From positions 1-52,467 of the forward strand of contig JAGAVG010000054.1 of assembly GCA_017942035.1 (NCBI GenBank): a stretch of 52,467 nucleotides of DNA, written 5' to 3'. The notes below the pieces were generated by a model. The model searched no databases. It saw only the letters and a program-made list of their open reading frames with translations, and had not been told where the DNA came from. How positions within the stretch are numbered: position 1 is the first letter of the stretch; the number at the start of each line of letters is the position of its first letter. Made by a program: the position numbers and the translations under genes. Positions 41,677-49,011 of the stretch are shown one piece after another. The DNA comes from a bacterium (GTDB lineage: Bacteria > Cyanobacteriota > Vampirovibrionia > Gastranaerophilales > Gastranaerophilaceae).

Positions 41677-42744
41677 ATGTTCAAAGAGATTTTTAAACAG
41701 TTGATGAAAGATAAATTTTCAAAAATTGCCCTTATAATTTTAGGGATAATATATTTTTCTCTGCTTTTTGCGGATTTTATTGCACCATATAACAAGGATT
41801 TTTCGGATAGAACAATGGCGTACGTTCCGCCTTCTAAAATTTTTACTATTGATGACAACGGAAAATTTTCAAAGCCATATACTTACAATTATATAAGAGA
41901 ATTTGACGGCGAAAACCTTAAAATTACTTACCGTTTGGATAGAAGTCAAAAACATTACCTGAAATTTTTTGCAAAAGGCCAGAGTTATAAATTTTTAGGA
42001 ATAATTCCGTGTAATCTTCATCTTGTGACAACAGATGAGGACGGAAGATTATATTTTCTCGGAACTGATATAAACGGGCGGGATGTCTTTTCTCGTCTGC
42101 TTTTTGGCGGAAGAATTTCAATGACTATCGGATTTTTGGCGCTTTTTGTACTTTTTCCTATCGGGCTTTTGTACGGCGGAATTTCCGGCTACTTCGGCGG
42201 AAAAGTTGACACCTTTATGATGAGGTTTGCGGAAGCCGTTATGTCAATCCCGAGTTTTTACCTTTTAATAATTCTGGCGTCAATTCTTCCTTCCGGCATG
42301 ACGAGTATTCAGAGGTTTATTTTAATCGTCGTAATCCTTGCCCTGATTGGCTGGGCGGGATTTGCAAGGGTCGTCAGAGGAATGGTTTTGTCTGTGAAAA
42401 ATCAGGAATTTGTTCAGGCGGCGAAAGGTATCGGGGCATCAGATCTGCGGGTTATTGTAAAACATATTCTTCCGCAGACAACAAGCTTTGTAATCGTTGC
42501 GATGACGCTTTCGGTTCCTTCATATATTCTTTCTGAATCAGGCTTAAGCTTCCTCGGGCTCGGAATTCAACAGCCTGATGCAAGCTGGGGAAACATGTTA
42601 AAAGAGGCTCAGGAGTTCACAAATATTGTGTCGCGGCCTTGGCTTTTGACACCGGGATTTTTAATTTTTGTTGCGGTGTTGTGTTTTAATCTTATCGGTG
42701 ATACCATAAGAGATATTCTTGACCCGAAAAGTAAAGTCCGCTAA
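41677..42744 (+). CDS. Peptide ABC transporter permease (OppC/DppC-like) with extracytoplasmic insertion
   Basis: A 355-residue permease beginning immediately after the oppB-like stop. Helix 1 (KIALIILGIIYFSLLFADFIAPYN) is followed by an extracytoplasmic segment of about 90 residues (about 45-128), rich in charged and aromatic residues, before GTDINGRDVFSRLLFGGRISM and the remaining helices. The EAA loop is EFVQAAKGIGASDLRVIVKHILPQ. The large insert between helix 1 and GTDxxGRD is seen in YejE-like permeases and may contact the binding protein. Completes the SBP-permease-permease operon. Confidence 0.92.
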   Translation: MFKEIFKQLMKDKFSKIALIILGIIYFSLLFADFIAPYNKDFSDRTMAYVPPSKIFTIDDNGKFSKPYTYNYIREFDGENLKITYRLDRSQKHYLKFFAKGQSYKFLGIIPCNLHLVTTDEDGRLYFLGTDINGRDVFSRLLFGGRISMTIGFLALFVLFPIGLLYGGISGYFGGKVDTFMMRFAEAVMSIPSFYLLIILASILPSGMTSIQRFILIVVILALIGWAGFARVVRGMVLSVKNQEFVQAAKGIGASDLRVIVKHILPQTTSFVIVAMTLSVPSYILSESGLSFLGLGIQQPDASWGNMLKEAQEFTNIVSRPWLLTPGFLIFVAVLCFNLIGDTIRDILDPKSKVR

Positions 42745-42784
42745 ATATATTTCGGGTTGAAGAGAGAGATTTTTGAGGAATGAT

Positions 42785-43510
42785 ATGGATATAAGTTTAT
42801 TGGGAAATTTTTTAGATTATACTTTTTTTGTAAAAGTTTTTTCTTCCGTTCTATTGGGATTTGTAATCGGGTTAGAACGAGAAATGACGAATAAATATGC
42901 GGGTTTGAGAACAAATATTCTCGTATGTTTAGGGGCTTGTATTTTTACAATAATTTCAATATACGGATTTCCGGAAGTCTCAGTTTCCGGCGATGAATTG
43001 GGAACACGTGACACGGCTCGTGTTGCAGCTCAGGTTGTAACCGGAATTGGTTTTGTCGGAGGCGGCGCTGTTTTAAGACACGGCGCAACGATTTTAGGCT
43101 TGACCACGGCGGCAACCCTTTGGATTTCTGCATCAATCGGTATGGCTTGCGGTGTCGGCTTATACGGGCTTGCTATTGCAGGAACAATTTTAACCCTTGC
43201 AACTCTTGTTTCTGTCAGGGTTTTTGAAAGAAGTGTTTTGATAAAAAGTACTAAAAACACAAAACGTTTGAAAGTCGCAATAACTTGTCTTAATCAAAAT
43301 TCTGAAAATATATACAGTTCTATTATCGAGAAATATTCTCACCTGCGTGAGATATCTAAAAAACTCAATAAATCTGACGAAAACCTTACAAAAATCGTTG
43401 TAATCCTTGATGTTTCAGCCAGAAAACCTATCCAGACAATGTACAAAGAATTTCAAAAAATTGAGGGAATTGAGTCTGTTTCTATTCAGGAATTTAATGA
43501 GATGATTTAG
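42785..43510 (+). CDS. MgtC/SapB family membrane protein
   Basis: A 241-residue protein. The N-terminal membrane domain has the MgtC signature (SVLLGFVIGLEREMTNKYAGLRTNILVCLGACIFTI, QVVTGIGFVGGGAVLRHGATILGLTTAATLW). A cytoplasmic C-terminal ACT-like domain (KRLKVAITCLNQ ... IEGIESVSIQEF) follows. Relatives in pathogens act in magnesium limitation and intracellular survival, partly by regulating F-ATPase; the role in commensals is not settled. Start ATG 42785 is chosen with GAGGAATGAT upstream; a TTG 12 nt earlier is an alternative. Confidence 0.9.
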   Translation: MDISLLGNFLDYTFFVKVFSSVLLGFVIGLEREMTNKYAGLRTNILVCLGACIFTIISIYGFPEVSVSGDELGTRDTARVAAQVVTGIGFVGGGAVLRHGATILGLTTAATLWISASIGMACGVGLYGLAIAGTILTLATLVSVRVFERSVLIKSTKNTKRLKVAITCLNQNSENIYSSIIEKYSHLREISKKLNKSDENLTKIVVILDVSARKPIQTMYKEFQKIEGIESVSIQEFNEMI

Positions 43511-43520
43511 AAATATAAGC

Positions 43521-44270
43521 TTAAACAAATAATTTATACATTATTATTGAGCAAGATGTTCCTAAATTAAGGGATTCAACACTTTCATTCATTTCAATTT
43601 TAAGAGTTTCGGTTGAATAATCTATCAATTCTTCACTCAATCCATCCGCCTCAGATCCAAACATCACAAGGAGCGGAAATTGCGGAGTATAAGTTTTTAA
43701 ATAATTATTTGCACGCGGAAGTGTCGCAATTCTTGAAAAATTGTCAAAATATTTCTTCAATGTATCTAAGTTTTCTATATTAATTACCGGAATTTTCCAC
43801 AAATTCCCGACTGATGCCCTCACGCATTTAGGATTATAAAAATCAACTGTATCATGGCCGTATAATATGACAGCATCAGCATTAAAGGCGCTTGCACTTC
43901 TTAATATCGTCCCTAAATTTCCTGCATCTTTAATATTTTCTAACAAAATTACTTTTTGCGAATTTCTTAAAACTTCCGGAGCAAAATCAAGTTGACATCC
44001 GACAGCAACCGCTTCCGGAGCAGTTTCTGTTGTGGAAATTTTCTTGAGAACCGGCTCATTTGTTAATATTATTTTCTCGTTTAAAAAATTATATTTAGAA
44101 GCACTTGAGTTCAAAACGAATACATGTTCTATATTAATACCAAAATCAAAAGCTTCTTTTATTGCCTTATAGCCTTCTAAAAGGAATTTTTTTTCTGAAT
44201 TTCTATACTTTTTTTGCTGGAGTTTTGCTGTTTGTTTTACCAGCTCATTATTTACACTCGTAATTTCCAT
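43521..44270 (-). CDS. TrmH/SpoU-family RNA 2'-O-methyltransferase
   Basis: A 249-residue SPOUT methyltransferase. The N-terminal substrate-binding domain (KLQQKKYRNSEKKFLLEGYKAIKEAF) has the KYR...FLLEG pattern of rRNA methylases such as RlmB/TsnR/YsgA. The knotted domain has ENIKDAGNLGTILRSASAF (motif 1), MFGSEADGLSEEL (motif 2) and ESLNLGTSCSIIMYKL (motif 3). It methylates a ribose in rRNA or tRNA; the target cannot be told. Its start is one base past the downstream-read stop of the aminopeptidase gene, so it is cotranscribed in the ppiC-pepP-trmH order. Confidence 0.9.
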   Translation of the reverse strand: MEITSVNNELVKQTAKLQQKKYRNSEKKFLLEGYKAIKEAFDFGINIEHVFVLNSSASKYNFLNEKIILTNEPVLKKISTTETAPEAVAVGCQLDFAPEVLRNSQKVILLENIKDAGNLGTILRSASAFNADAVILYGHDTVDFYNPKCVRASVGNLWKIPVINIENLDTLKKYFDNFSRIATLPRANNYLKTYTPQFPLLVMFGSEADGLSEELIDYSTETLKIEMNESVESLNLGTSCSIIMYKLFV

Positions 44271-44271
44271 T

Positions 44272-45852
44272 TTATCTTACCTTAAAAAGTTTGAGCCATT
44301 TCTTTTCCTGTTCGGTTAATAGTGTAAAATCTATGAGCTTTTTTTCATAACACATATCAGAAAAAGAATTTATTATTCCATACTTTAAATAACACGCGTT
44401 TTCAAGACGAATCCCAAAGTAATCTTTATTATACAATCCCGGCTCAATTGAAAAACACATGTTTTCTTGCAATTTGACTTTTGCAAGTTCATTTTTGCTC
44501 AAATTCGGCGGATATTCATGAACTCCAATCCCGAGGCCATGCCCCAGTCCGTGGTTAAATTCAAAACCGTCAATTTTATTTTCTTCCTCAATTTTTCTTG
44601 CATATTCGTCAATATCGTATCCGGTGGTGTTTTCCAAAATATTATAATCAAAGGCATTCAAAAACATTTTTAAAACGGTTGTATAAACTTGTCTTTGAAG
44701 CTGTGACGGTTCACCTTTTACAAACACTCGTGTAATATCAGTTGCAAGCCCTCCTTCATAGTATGCCCCGCAGTCAATTAACACAAGCCCGCCGTCTTTC
44801 AGTATCACATCTTTTGAATTTTTGGAATAATGTGCAAGTGCAGAATTTTTATCTATTGCAACGATAGATTTAAAACTTAAATTTTTTGCTCCAAACTGGT
44901 AAAAATATTCTTCCAATTTCTGTGCAATATCGAATTCCGAAAGTTCTTCATTATTTTCTATATATTCTCTTATTGCGTAAACAGTTTTATCCGTACGCTC
45001 AAAACAAGTTTTGTAATACTCAATTTCCGTATCATTTTTAACCGCCTTCATCAAAGAAATCGGATTTTGCGCAAAAACTTTAACTTTATCTTTAATCAAA
45101 TTATAATCATGCGCATTAATTGTTGACTTATCAACATAAATTTTTCCGCTAAAACTTTGGATATATTTTTCATACAAATCCATTTTGTCCGGCGTAAAAA
45201 GAAGAGTTTTTTTTCTGCTCAAAAAAGCTTTGGCTTTTATGGATGAACAATATTGTTTCTCGAAATTTCTTGAATTAAACAAGTAAGAAACTTCTTCCAT
45301 GTTAGTAAGTAAAATGCCGTCTTCTTCTGGGATTTCGTCCAATAATGCTTTAATCTTATCTTCAATTGTCAAGCCGGTGTATTCAATTTTTAATTTTTTA
45401 ATACCCAAAGACGGTTCGCGGTTAAGACTTGTAATAGGATCACGATCCAAAAGTTTTATGCAGACATTTTTATCTTTTAATTTTTCTTGAAGTTTTTCAT
45501 ATCTTGCCTGACTATTTTTGAACGAAAAAATTCCAAGCATGGAATTCGGCTTAATCATTTTGCAGAATTCATCAATAAAATTTTGCCCTGTCCTTAACTT
45601 TACAACCGTAACTTTTTCTTTATCAACCTCATTATCTGCCTGAATATGATATCTTCCGTCAACAAAAAGATACAATTTCTCCATTGTCAAAAGAACATCG
45701 CCGGTTGATCCGGAAAAATTCGTGAGCTTGTATCTGGAATTTTCGCTCAAATCATTGTATTCAACCAAAAAATCATTAGTTGAATTAACAAGCAGATAGT
45801 CTAACTTTTTAAGTTTTAAAAATTCACGCGTATCATCAATAGTATTAGTCAT
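44272..45852 (-). CDS. Xaa-Pro aminopeptidase (M24B, three-domain form)
   Basis: A 526-residue metallopeptidase removing N-terminal residues before proline. Two N-terminal creatinase-like domains (about 1-280) precede the pita-bread catalytic domain with the metal ligands: Asp in LVLIDCGAYYEGGLATDITR (two Asp), His in HGLGHGLGIGVHEYP, Glu in FSIEPGLYNKDYFGIRLEN (two Glu). Length and the GLGxGVHE text fit the long APP1/AmpP-like form found in eukaryotes and some bacteria. The start ATG 45852 overlaps the parvulin gene by 8 nt. Confidence 0.92.
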   Translation of the reverse strand: MTNTIDDTREFLKLKKLDYLLVNSTNDFLVEYNDLSENSRYKLTNFSGSTGDVLLTMEKLYLFVDGRYHIQADNEVDKEKVTVVKLRTGQNFIDEFCKMIKPNSMLGIFSFKNSQARYEKLQEKLKDKNVCIKLLDRDPITSLNREPSLGIKKLKIEYTGLTIEDKIKALLDEIPEEDGILLTNMEEVSYLFNSRNFEKQYCSSIKAKAFLSRKKTLLFTPDKMDLYEKYIQSFSGKIYVDKSTINAHDYNLIKDKVKVFAQNPISLMKAVKNDTEIEYYKTCFERTDKTVYAIREYIENNEELSEFDIAQKLEEYFYQFGAKNLSFKSIVAIDKNSALAHYSKNSKDVILKDGGLVLIDCGAYYEGGLATDITRVFVKGEPSQLQRQVYTTVLKMFLNAFDYNILENTTGYDIDEYARKIEEENKIDGFEFNHGLGHGLGIGVHEYPPNLSKNELAKVKLQENMCFSIEPGLYNKDYFGIRLENACYLKYGIINSFSDMCYEKKLIDFTLLTEQEKKWLKLFKVR

Positions 45853-46135
45853 TAGTTTTTCCGGTAAGCTGGATTAGATGCCATCCAAATTGAGTTTGAA
45901 TCGGATTTGAAATTTCGCCGATTTCCATAGAAAAACAAGCATCCTCAAATTCTTTTACCATAACACCTTTCGGGAAATAACCGAGATCTCCGCCGGTTCT
46001 GCCAGAAGGGCAAAGTGAATATTCAATAGCAGCATCAGCAAAAGTGATTTTGCCGCTTTTAATCTCATCTAATAATTTTTTAGCTTCCTCTTCTGTTTTA
46101 ACGAGGATGTGGCTTGCTTGAACTTCTTTAGTCAT
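45845..46135 (-). CDS. Parvulin-type peptidyl-prolyl isomerase (PpiC-like, cytoplasmic)
   Basis: A 96-residue single-domain parvulin: VQASHILVKTEEEAKKLLDEIKSGKITFADAAIEYSLCPSGRTGGDLGYFPKGVMVKEFEDACFSMEIGE (the last part quoted in pieces: ASHILVKTEEEA, SGRTGGDLGYF, QTQFGWHLIQL), all standard PpiC motifs. It has no signal peptide, so it acts in the cytoplasm on prolyl bonds. First gene of a three-gene operon with a proline-specific aminopeptidase, a sensible pairing for proline-containing peptides. Start ATG 46135 with AAGGAGAAATAT. A structured RNA with a terminator lies just upstream. Confidence 0.93.
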   Translation of the reverse strand: MTKEVQASHILVKTEEEAKKLLDEIKSGKITFADAAIEYSLCPSGRTGGDLGYFPKGVMVKEFEDACFSMEIGEISNPIQTQFGWHLIQLTGKTND

Positions 46136-46195
46136 ATATTTCTCCTTAATTTTTAAAGTTTTTCTAATTATAATATAAATTTCAAATTAAATCAA

Positions 46196-46388
46196 ATAAA
46201 AAGACTTGCCCGGAGTTTTATGGATGCTGGCAAGTCGTGCATATTAAACATAGAGTTTGTTCATTATGAAATTGTACATAGTTTCAATTAAAAAGTGTAA
46301 GCCCGGCTATATTTTAAAACCAGACCGCTCTAAGAAAAACCTTGTCGCAACCCCGAAATAAGTGTCTGGATATAACGAGCTTACAATT
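46196..46388 (-). ncRNA. Candidate structured RNA or attenuator leader upstream of ppiC
   Basis: On the minus strand a TATAAT box (about 46386-46391) precedes a predicted RNA that starts with GTAAGCTCG (46384-46376), pairing with CGGGCTTAC (46305-46297). Inside this is an internal loop and a second stem CCAGAC / GTCTGG (46369-46364 with 46325-46320) capped by a ~38-nt loop. The RNA ends in a strong terminator: GACTTGCC / GGCAAGTC (46236-46229 and 46210-46203), followed by T-rich sequence. Total about 190 nt. The layout fits either a free small RNA or a transcription-attenuation leader of the parvulin operon 60 nt downstream. I could not match it to 6S, SRP, tmRNA or RNase P by eye. Confidence 0.5.
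46203..46236 (-). terminator. Rho-independent terminator of the candidate RNA
   Basis: 8-bp GC-rich arms GACTTGCC / GGCAAGTC with TTTTTATTTG following on the minus strand. Confidence 0.85.
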
Positions 46389-46540
46389 ATATAATAAACG
46401 TATTTTTAGTATATTTCACCATTCTAAAGAATAAATTTTTTAAAAGATTATTAACAAATTATAATTAATACTAAAGAATTATAAATAAAATTTTAAAAAG
46501 GATATTGCAAAAAAAAATGTTTGTACTAAAATAGAGATAT

Positions 46541-46615
46541 GCGGAGGTAACTCAATGGTAGAGTTCCTGCCTTCCAAGCAGGTTGTTGCGAGTTCGAGTC
46601 TCGTCCTCCGCTCCA
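46541..46615 (+). tRNA. tRNA-Gly (TCC anticodon), CCA encoded
   Basis: Acceptor GCGGAGG pairs with CCTCCGC; anticodon arm CCTGC-CTTCCAA-GCAGG gives TCC; T-arm GCGAGTTCGAGTCTCGT; discriminator T followed by encoded CCA (46613-46615). Confidence 0.95.
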
Positions 46616-46619
46616 TAAA

Positions 46620-46650
46620 GAACACTCATCAATAGATGGGTGTTTTTTAT
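46620..46650 (+). terminator. Rho-independent terminator after tRNA-Gly
   Basis: Arms AACACTCATC / GATGGGTGTT with TTTTTT following, 5 nt behind the tRNA. Confidence 0.9.
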
Positions 46651-46728
46651 TTTAAACCAAAATGTAGCTTGTTAATAAATATGTCAATCACGTCATTCTA
46701 AGCAGATAGGGTGCAATAATTGCACTCG

Positions 46729-47460
46729 CTATAAATCGTCTTTTATAAGAGCATTATCAAGTCCGCCATTTAAAGCCGAATGCAGTGAATCCAAAGCCAC
46801 AAATTTTTTGGCAAAAATTTCAATTTCAAAAATATCTTGCCCATAAACATTTGGTTTTTTCAACCCATTAACATCAAAATAAATTCTACCACAACGACTA
46901 GAAGTGCGTTTCTGAGGCGGAACTACAGAATAGTTAGTCCATTCATAAAAACAAGTTCCAGACGAAGTGTTATCTCGAATAATAGTAACAAAAGAACCAT
47001 CTTTAAGTACTAATCTTCCATAGTTTTGTATATGTGGAGCAAGAACCCTTTTTAAATAATTGCCGCCACATTTACCGGAACTGATTTGTAAGTTGGTACA
47101 GTTTTCTAAGGTTTGGAAATATTTTGCAAATTCATCTTGAATATTGTCGTTTGAATTTGAACTGTCAAAAATTAAAGTATATTCATACGGAGTGCCGACA
47201 TCATTTGAATAAGCAACAAGAGCGTTAGAAATTATATTATAAGTTTTTTTTGCTTTATTAATTAAAACTTTATTTCTATATTTTTGAACTAAGGAAGGTA
47301 AAGTCATCGCTGCAACTATGCCGAGGATACCGAGAGTGATTAAAACTTCCGTGAGTGTAAAAGCTACCTTTACTTTCCCTCGCCCCTTGTGGGAGAGGGT
47401 ATTTAATGACGTTTCTAGTTTGTCTTCTTGTCCTCTTGTCTTCTGGCCTTCATTTATCAT
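46729..47460 (-). CDS. Prepilin-like protein D
   Basis: A 243-residue prepilin. Leader of 33 residues (MINEGQKTRGQEDKLETSLN, then TLSHKGRGKVKVA), cleavage expected before FTLTEVLITLGILGIVAAMTLPSL. The globular domain has YFDVNGLKKPNVYGQDIF and two Cys that may pair (NCTNLQISSGKC), and lacks the GNMDYL tail. Start ATG 47460 has GGAGGACAAA upstream; the ATG at 47502 is in the leader RNA. The leader encodes the CCTCGCCCCTTGTGGG repeat seen at about 4710, giving SHKGRGK. Same expected assembly by prepilin peptidase and pilus machinery. Confidence 0.85.
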   Translation of the reverse strand: MINEGQKTRGQEDKLETSLNTLSHKGRGKVKVAFTLTEVLITLGILGIVAAMTLPSLVQKYRNKVLINKAKKTYNIISNALVAYSNDVGTPYEYTLIFDSSNSNDNIQDEFAKYFQTLENCTNLQISSGKCGGNYLKRVLAPHIQNYGRLVLKDGSFVTIIRDNTSSGTCFYEWTNYSVVPPQKRTSSRCGRIYFDVNGLKKPNVYGQDIFEIEIFAKKFVALDSLHSALNGGLDNALIKDDL

Positions 47461-47496
47461 ATTTTGTCCTCCATATTTTCTTAAATTATCCTTTAA

Positions 47497-47678
47497 ATTC
47501 ATGCACCATAATTTATATTTTGGTGCATGTAAGCCTGAAACTCACTAAAACATACCTTCTTAAATTTCAAAAATTTCACAAAAAACAACAAAACACCACT
47601 TGAAAAGTGTCTAAAAATATTGTATAATAAGGCTATAAAAAACTCGCACCAAAATATAAAATTTGGTGCGTTTTTTTA
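47497..47678 (-). repeat. Prepilin upstream element, copy D
   Basis: IR2 47503-47526, IR1 47646-47669, outward promoter TTGAAA 47600-47605 and TATAAT 47623-47628 (17-nt spacer), palindrome CACTTGAAAAGTG over the -35. The outward direction converges on the 3' end of the LuxR-type gene 14 nt further on. Copies D and E are inverted relative to each other and flank that gene. Confidence 0.85.
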
Positions 47679-47691
47679 TTAAAATTTTATA

Positions 47692-47904
47692 TTATTCAAT
47701 AGGCGGGATAGTAGCAATACCGAGTTCAATAGATTGTAAAATAGCCGGAATTCTTTTTTGAACTCCTAATTTTCTATAAACACTGCTTAAATGCGCCTTG
47801 ACCGTATCTCTTTTAATTCCTAATTTTTCAGAAATTTCACGATTATTTAACCCAAGAATTGCAAGGTTCAAGACTTCCTTTTCTCGTTTTGTTATGTTTT
47901 CCAT
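47692..47904 (-). CDS. Stand-alone LuxR/GerE-type HTH regulator
   Basis: A 70-residue protein consisting only of the LuxR C-terminal DNA-binding domain: ITKREKEVLNLAILGLNNREISEKLGIKRDTVKAHLSSVYRKLGV, a complete four-helix HTH of GerE size, with no receiver or sensor domain. GerE-type proteins of this size act as direct activators. Start ATG 47904 has TGGAGTAGGCTAACT upstream; six more codons are open. It diverges from prepilin E and converges on element D, so control of the neighbouring prepilins is a reasonable guess. The promoter lies at 47951-47978. Confidence 0.85.
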   Translation of the reverse strand: MENITKREKEVLNLAILGLNNREISEKLGIKRDTVKAHLSSVYRKLGVQKRIPAILQSIELGIATIPPIE

Positions 47905-47950
47905 AGTTAGCCTACTCCACATCTATTCTTTAATTAATCTTATTCTTACA

Positions 47951-47978
47951 ATTCTAAAACGTAATTAATTTCTGTCTA
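47951..47978 (-). promoter_or_regulatory. Promoter of the LuxR-type gene
   Basis: On the minus strand TAGACA (47973-47978), 16-nt spacer, TAGAAT (47951-47956), about 40 nt before the start codon. The upstream edge of this promoter is also the last sequence of the window (copy F side). Confidence 0.5.
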
Positions 47979-47984
47979 TTGACT

Positions 47985-48022
47985 ATTTGTCTATTAATTT
48001 TCAAATGCGGAGTTAGACAAAT
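47985..48022. promoter_or_regulatory. Candidate operator: inverted repeat ATTTGTCTA / TAGACAAAT
   Basis: Perfect 9-bp inverted repeat, arms 47985-47993 and 48014-48022, separated by 20 nt, in the intergenic DNA between the LuxR-type gene and prepilin E. The same DNA is repeated at the end of the window (about 52400-52467) next to prepilin F. The position suits binding by the divergent regulator; a binding test is lacking. Confidence 0.4.
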
Positions 48023-48043
48023 GTACTAGTTAAAGAATTTAGT

Positions 48044-48225
48044 AAAAAAAACACACCAAATTTTATATTTTGATGCGAGTTTTTTATAGCCTTATTATAC
48101 AATATTTTCAGACACTTTTCAAGTGGTGTTTTGTCATTTTTTGTGAAATTTTTGAATTTTAAGAAGGTATGTTTTAGTGAGTTTCAGGTCAACTCGCACC
48201 AAAATATAAATTATGATGCATGAAT
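48044..48225 (+). repeat. Prepilin upstream element, copy E
   Basis: Inverted with respect to the other five, matching its plus-strand prepilin. IR1 48053-48076, IR2 48196-48219. The outward promoter on the minus strand is TTGAAA (48118-48123) and TATAAT (48095-48100), 17-nt spacer. A possible inward promoter TTGATG (48070-48075), 18 nt, TATTAT (48094-48099) faces prepilin E. The gap 47905-48262 holds only this element, the operator candidate and the LuxR-gene promoter. Similarity with copy F extends out to 47977. Confidence 0.85.
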
Positions 48226-48262
48226 TTAAAGGATAATTAATGAAAATATGGAGGCTGAAAGT

Positions 48263-48970
48263 ATGAAAATAGAACAAAGAGAGAGCGTAAGTATTAAAGC
48301 CGCGTTCACCTTGGCAGAGGTTCTAATCACCCTCGGAATAATTGGGGTTGTTGCGGCGATGACATTGCCTGCTTTGGTTCAGCATTACAGAAAAGTTGAG
48401 TATTCAGCAAGGCTTAAGAAATTCTACAGTTCTATGAATCAAGCGATTTTATTATCTGAGGTTAATAACGGTTCACCTACAGACTGGAATAAAGTCTGGA
48501 CAATATATAATGACGATGGAAATGTTGATTACAATGCTAATGGAGAACACACATATAATTTCTTTATGAAATATTTGGCGCCATACATTAAATACACAAA
48601 AATAGAGCAGGGTAAAAGTGAGATTGATGAAGATGGAAATCAAAAGGTATCAAGTACTACAGTATATTTTGCAGACGGTACTACTGTTAGGATTTCAAAT
48701 GGAGCTTGTTTTGATTTGTTAGCCGATGTAAACGGCAAACAAAAACCAAATCAACAGGGAAGAGATATTTTTATTTTTCTTTTATGCCCTGATGTAAATA
48801 ACAGCTCATATCATTGCGGAAGCGCACAAAAACATTTTTGTAGTTATCGGGGAGAAACAACAAACAGAACAACCGCTTTAAATAGCTGCAAAACAAGCCC
48901 TTATTACTGCAGCGGATTATTAATGCATGACGGCTGGGAGTTCAAAGAAGATTATCCGTATAAGCTTTAA
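48263..48970 (+). CDS. Prepilin-like protein E
   Basis: A 235-residue prepilin with the most normal leader of the six: MKIEQRESVSIKAA (14 residues), cleavage expected before FTLAEVLITLGIIGVVAAMTLPALVQHY. The globular part has LADVNGKQKPNQQGRDIFIF, then a Cys-rich C-terminal third (CPDVNNSSYHCG, FCSYRG, NSCKTSPYYCSG) and the end HDGWEFKEDYPYKL, a tail shared with prepilin F. The start ATG 48263 has TGGAGGCTGAAAGT upstream; the ATG at 48248 overlaps that binding site. No repeat has entered its leader. Confidence 0.87.
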   Translation: MKIEQRESVSIKAAFTLAEVLITLGIIGVVAAMTLPALVQHYRKVEYSARLKKFYSSMNQAILLSEVNNGSPTDWNKVWTIYNDDGNVDYNANGEHTYNFFMKYLAPYIKYTKIEQGKSEIDEDGNQKVSSTTVYFADGTTVRISNGACFDLLADVNGKQKPNQQGRDIFIFLLCPDVNNSSYHCGSAQKHFCSYRGETTNRTTALNSCKTSPYYCSGLLMHDGWEFKEDYPYKL

Positions 48971-49011
48971 TATATTTGCAGGGTAGAATAGATTTCAGCC
49001 TACCAATAAAA

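Noticed and set aside
46196-46388. Assignment of the structured RNA to 6S, SRP, tmRNA or RNase P RNA
   Set aside because: The 5' end pairs with an internal segment rather than the 3' end as in 6S, and the conserved SRP (GGAAG/AGCAGC), tmRNA tag and RNase P P4 sequences were not found by eye.
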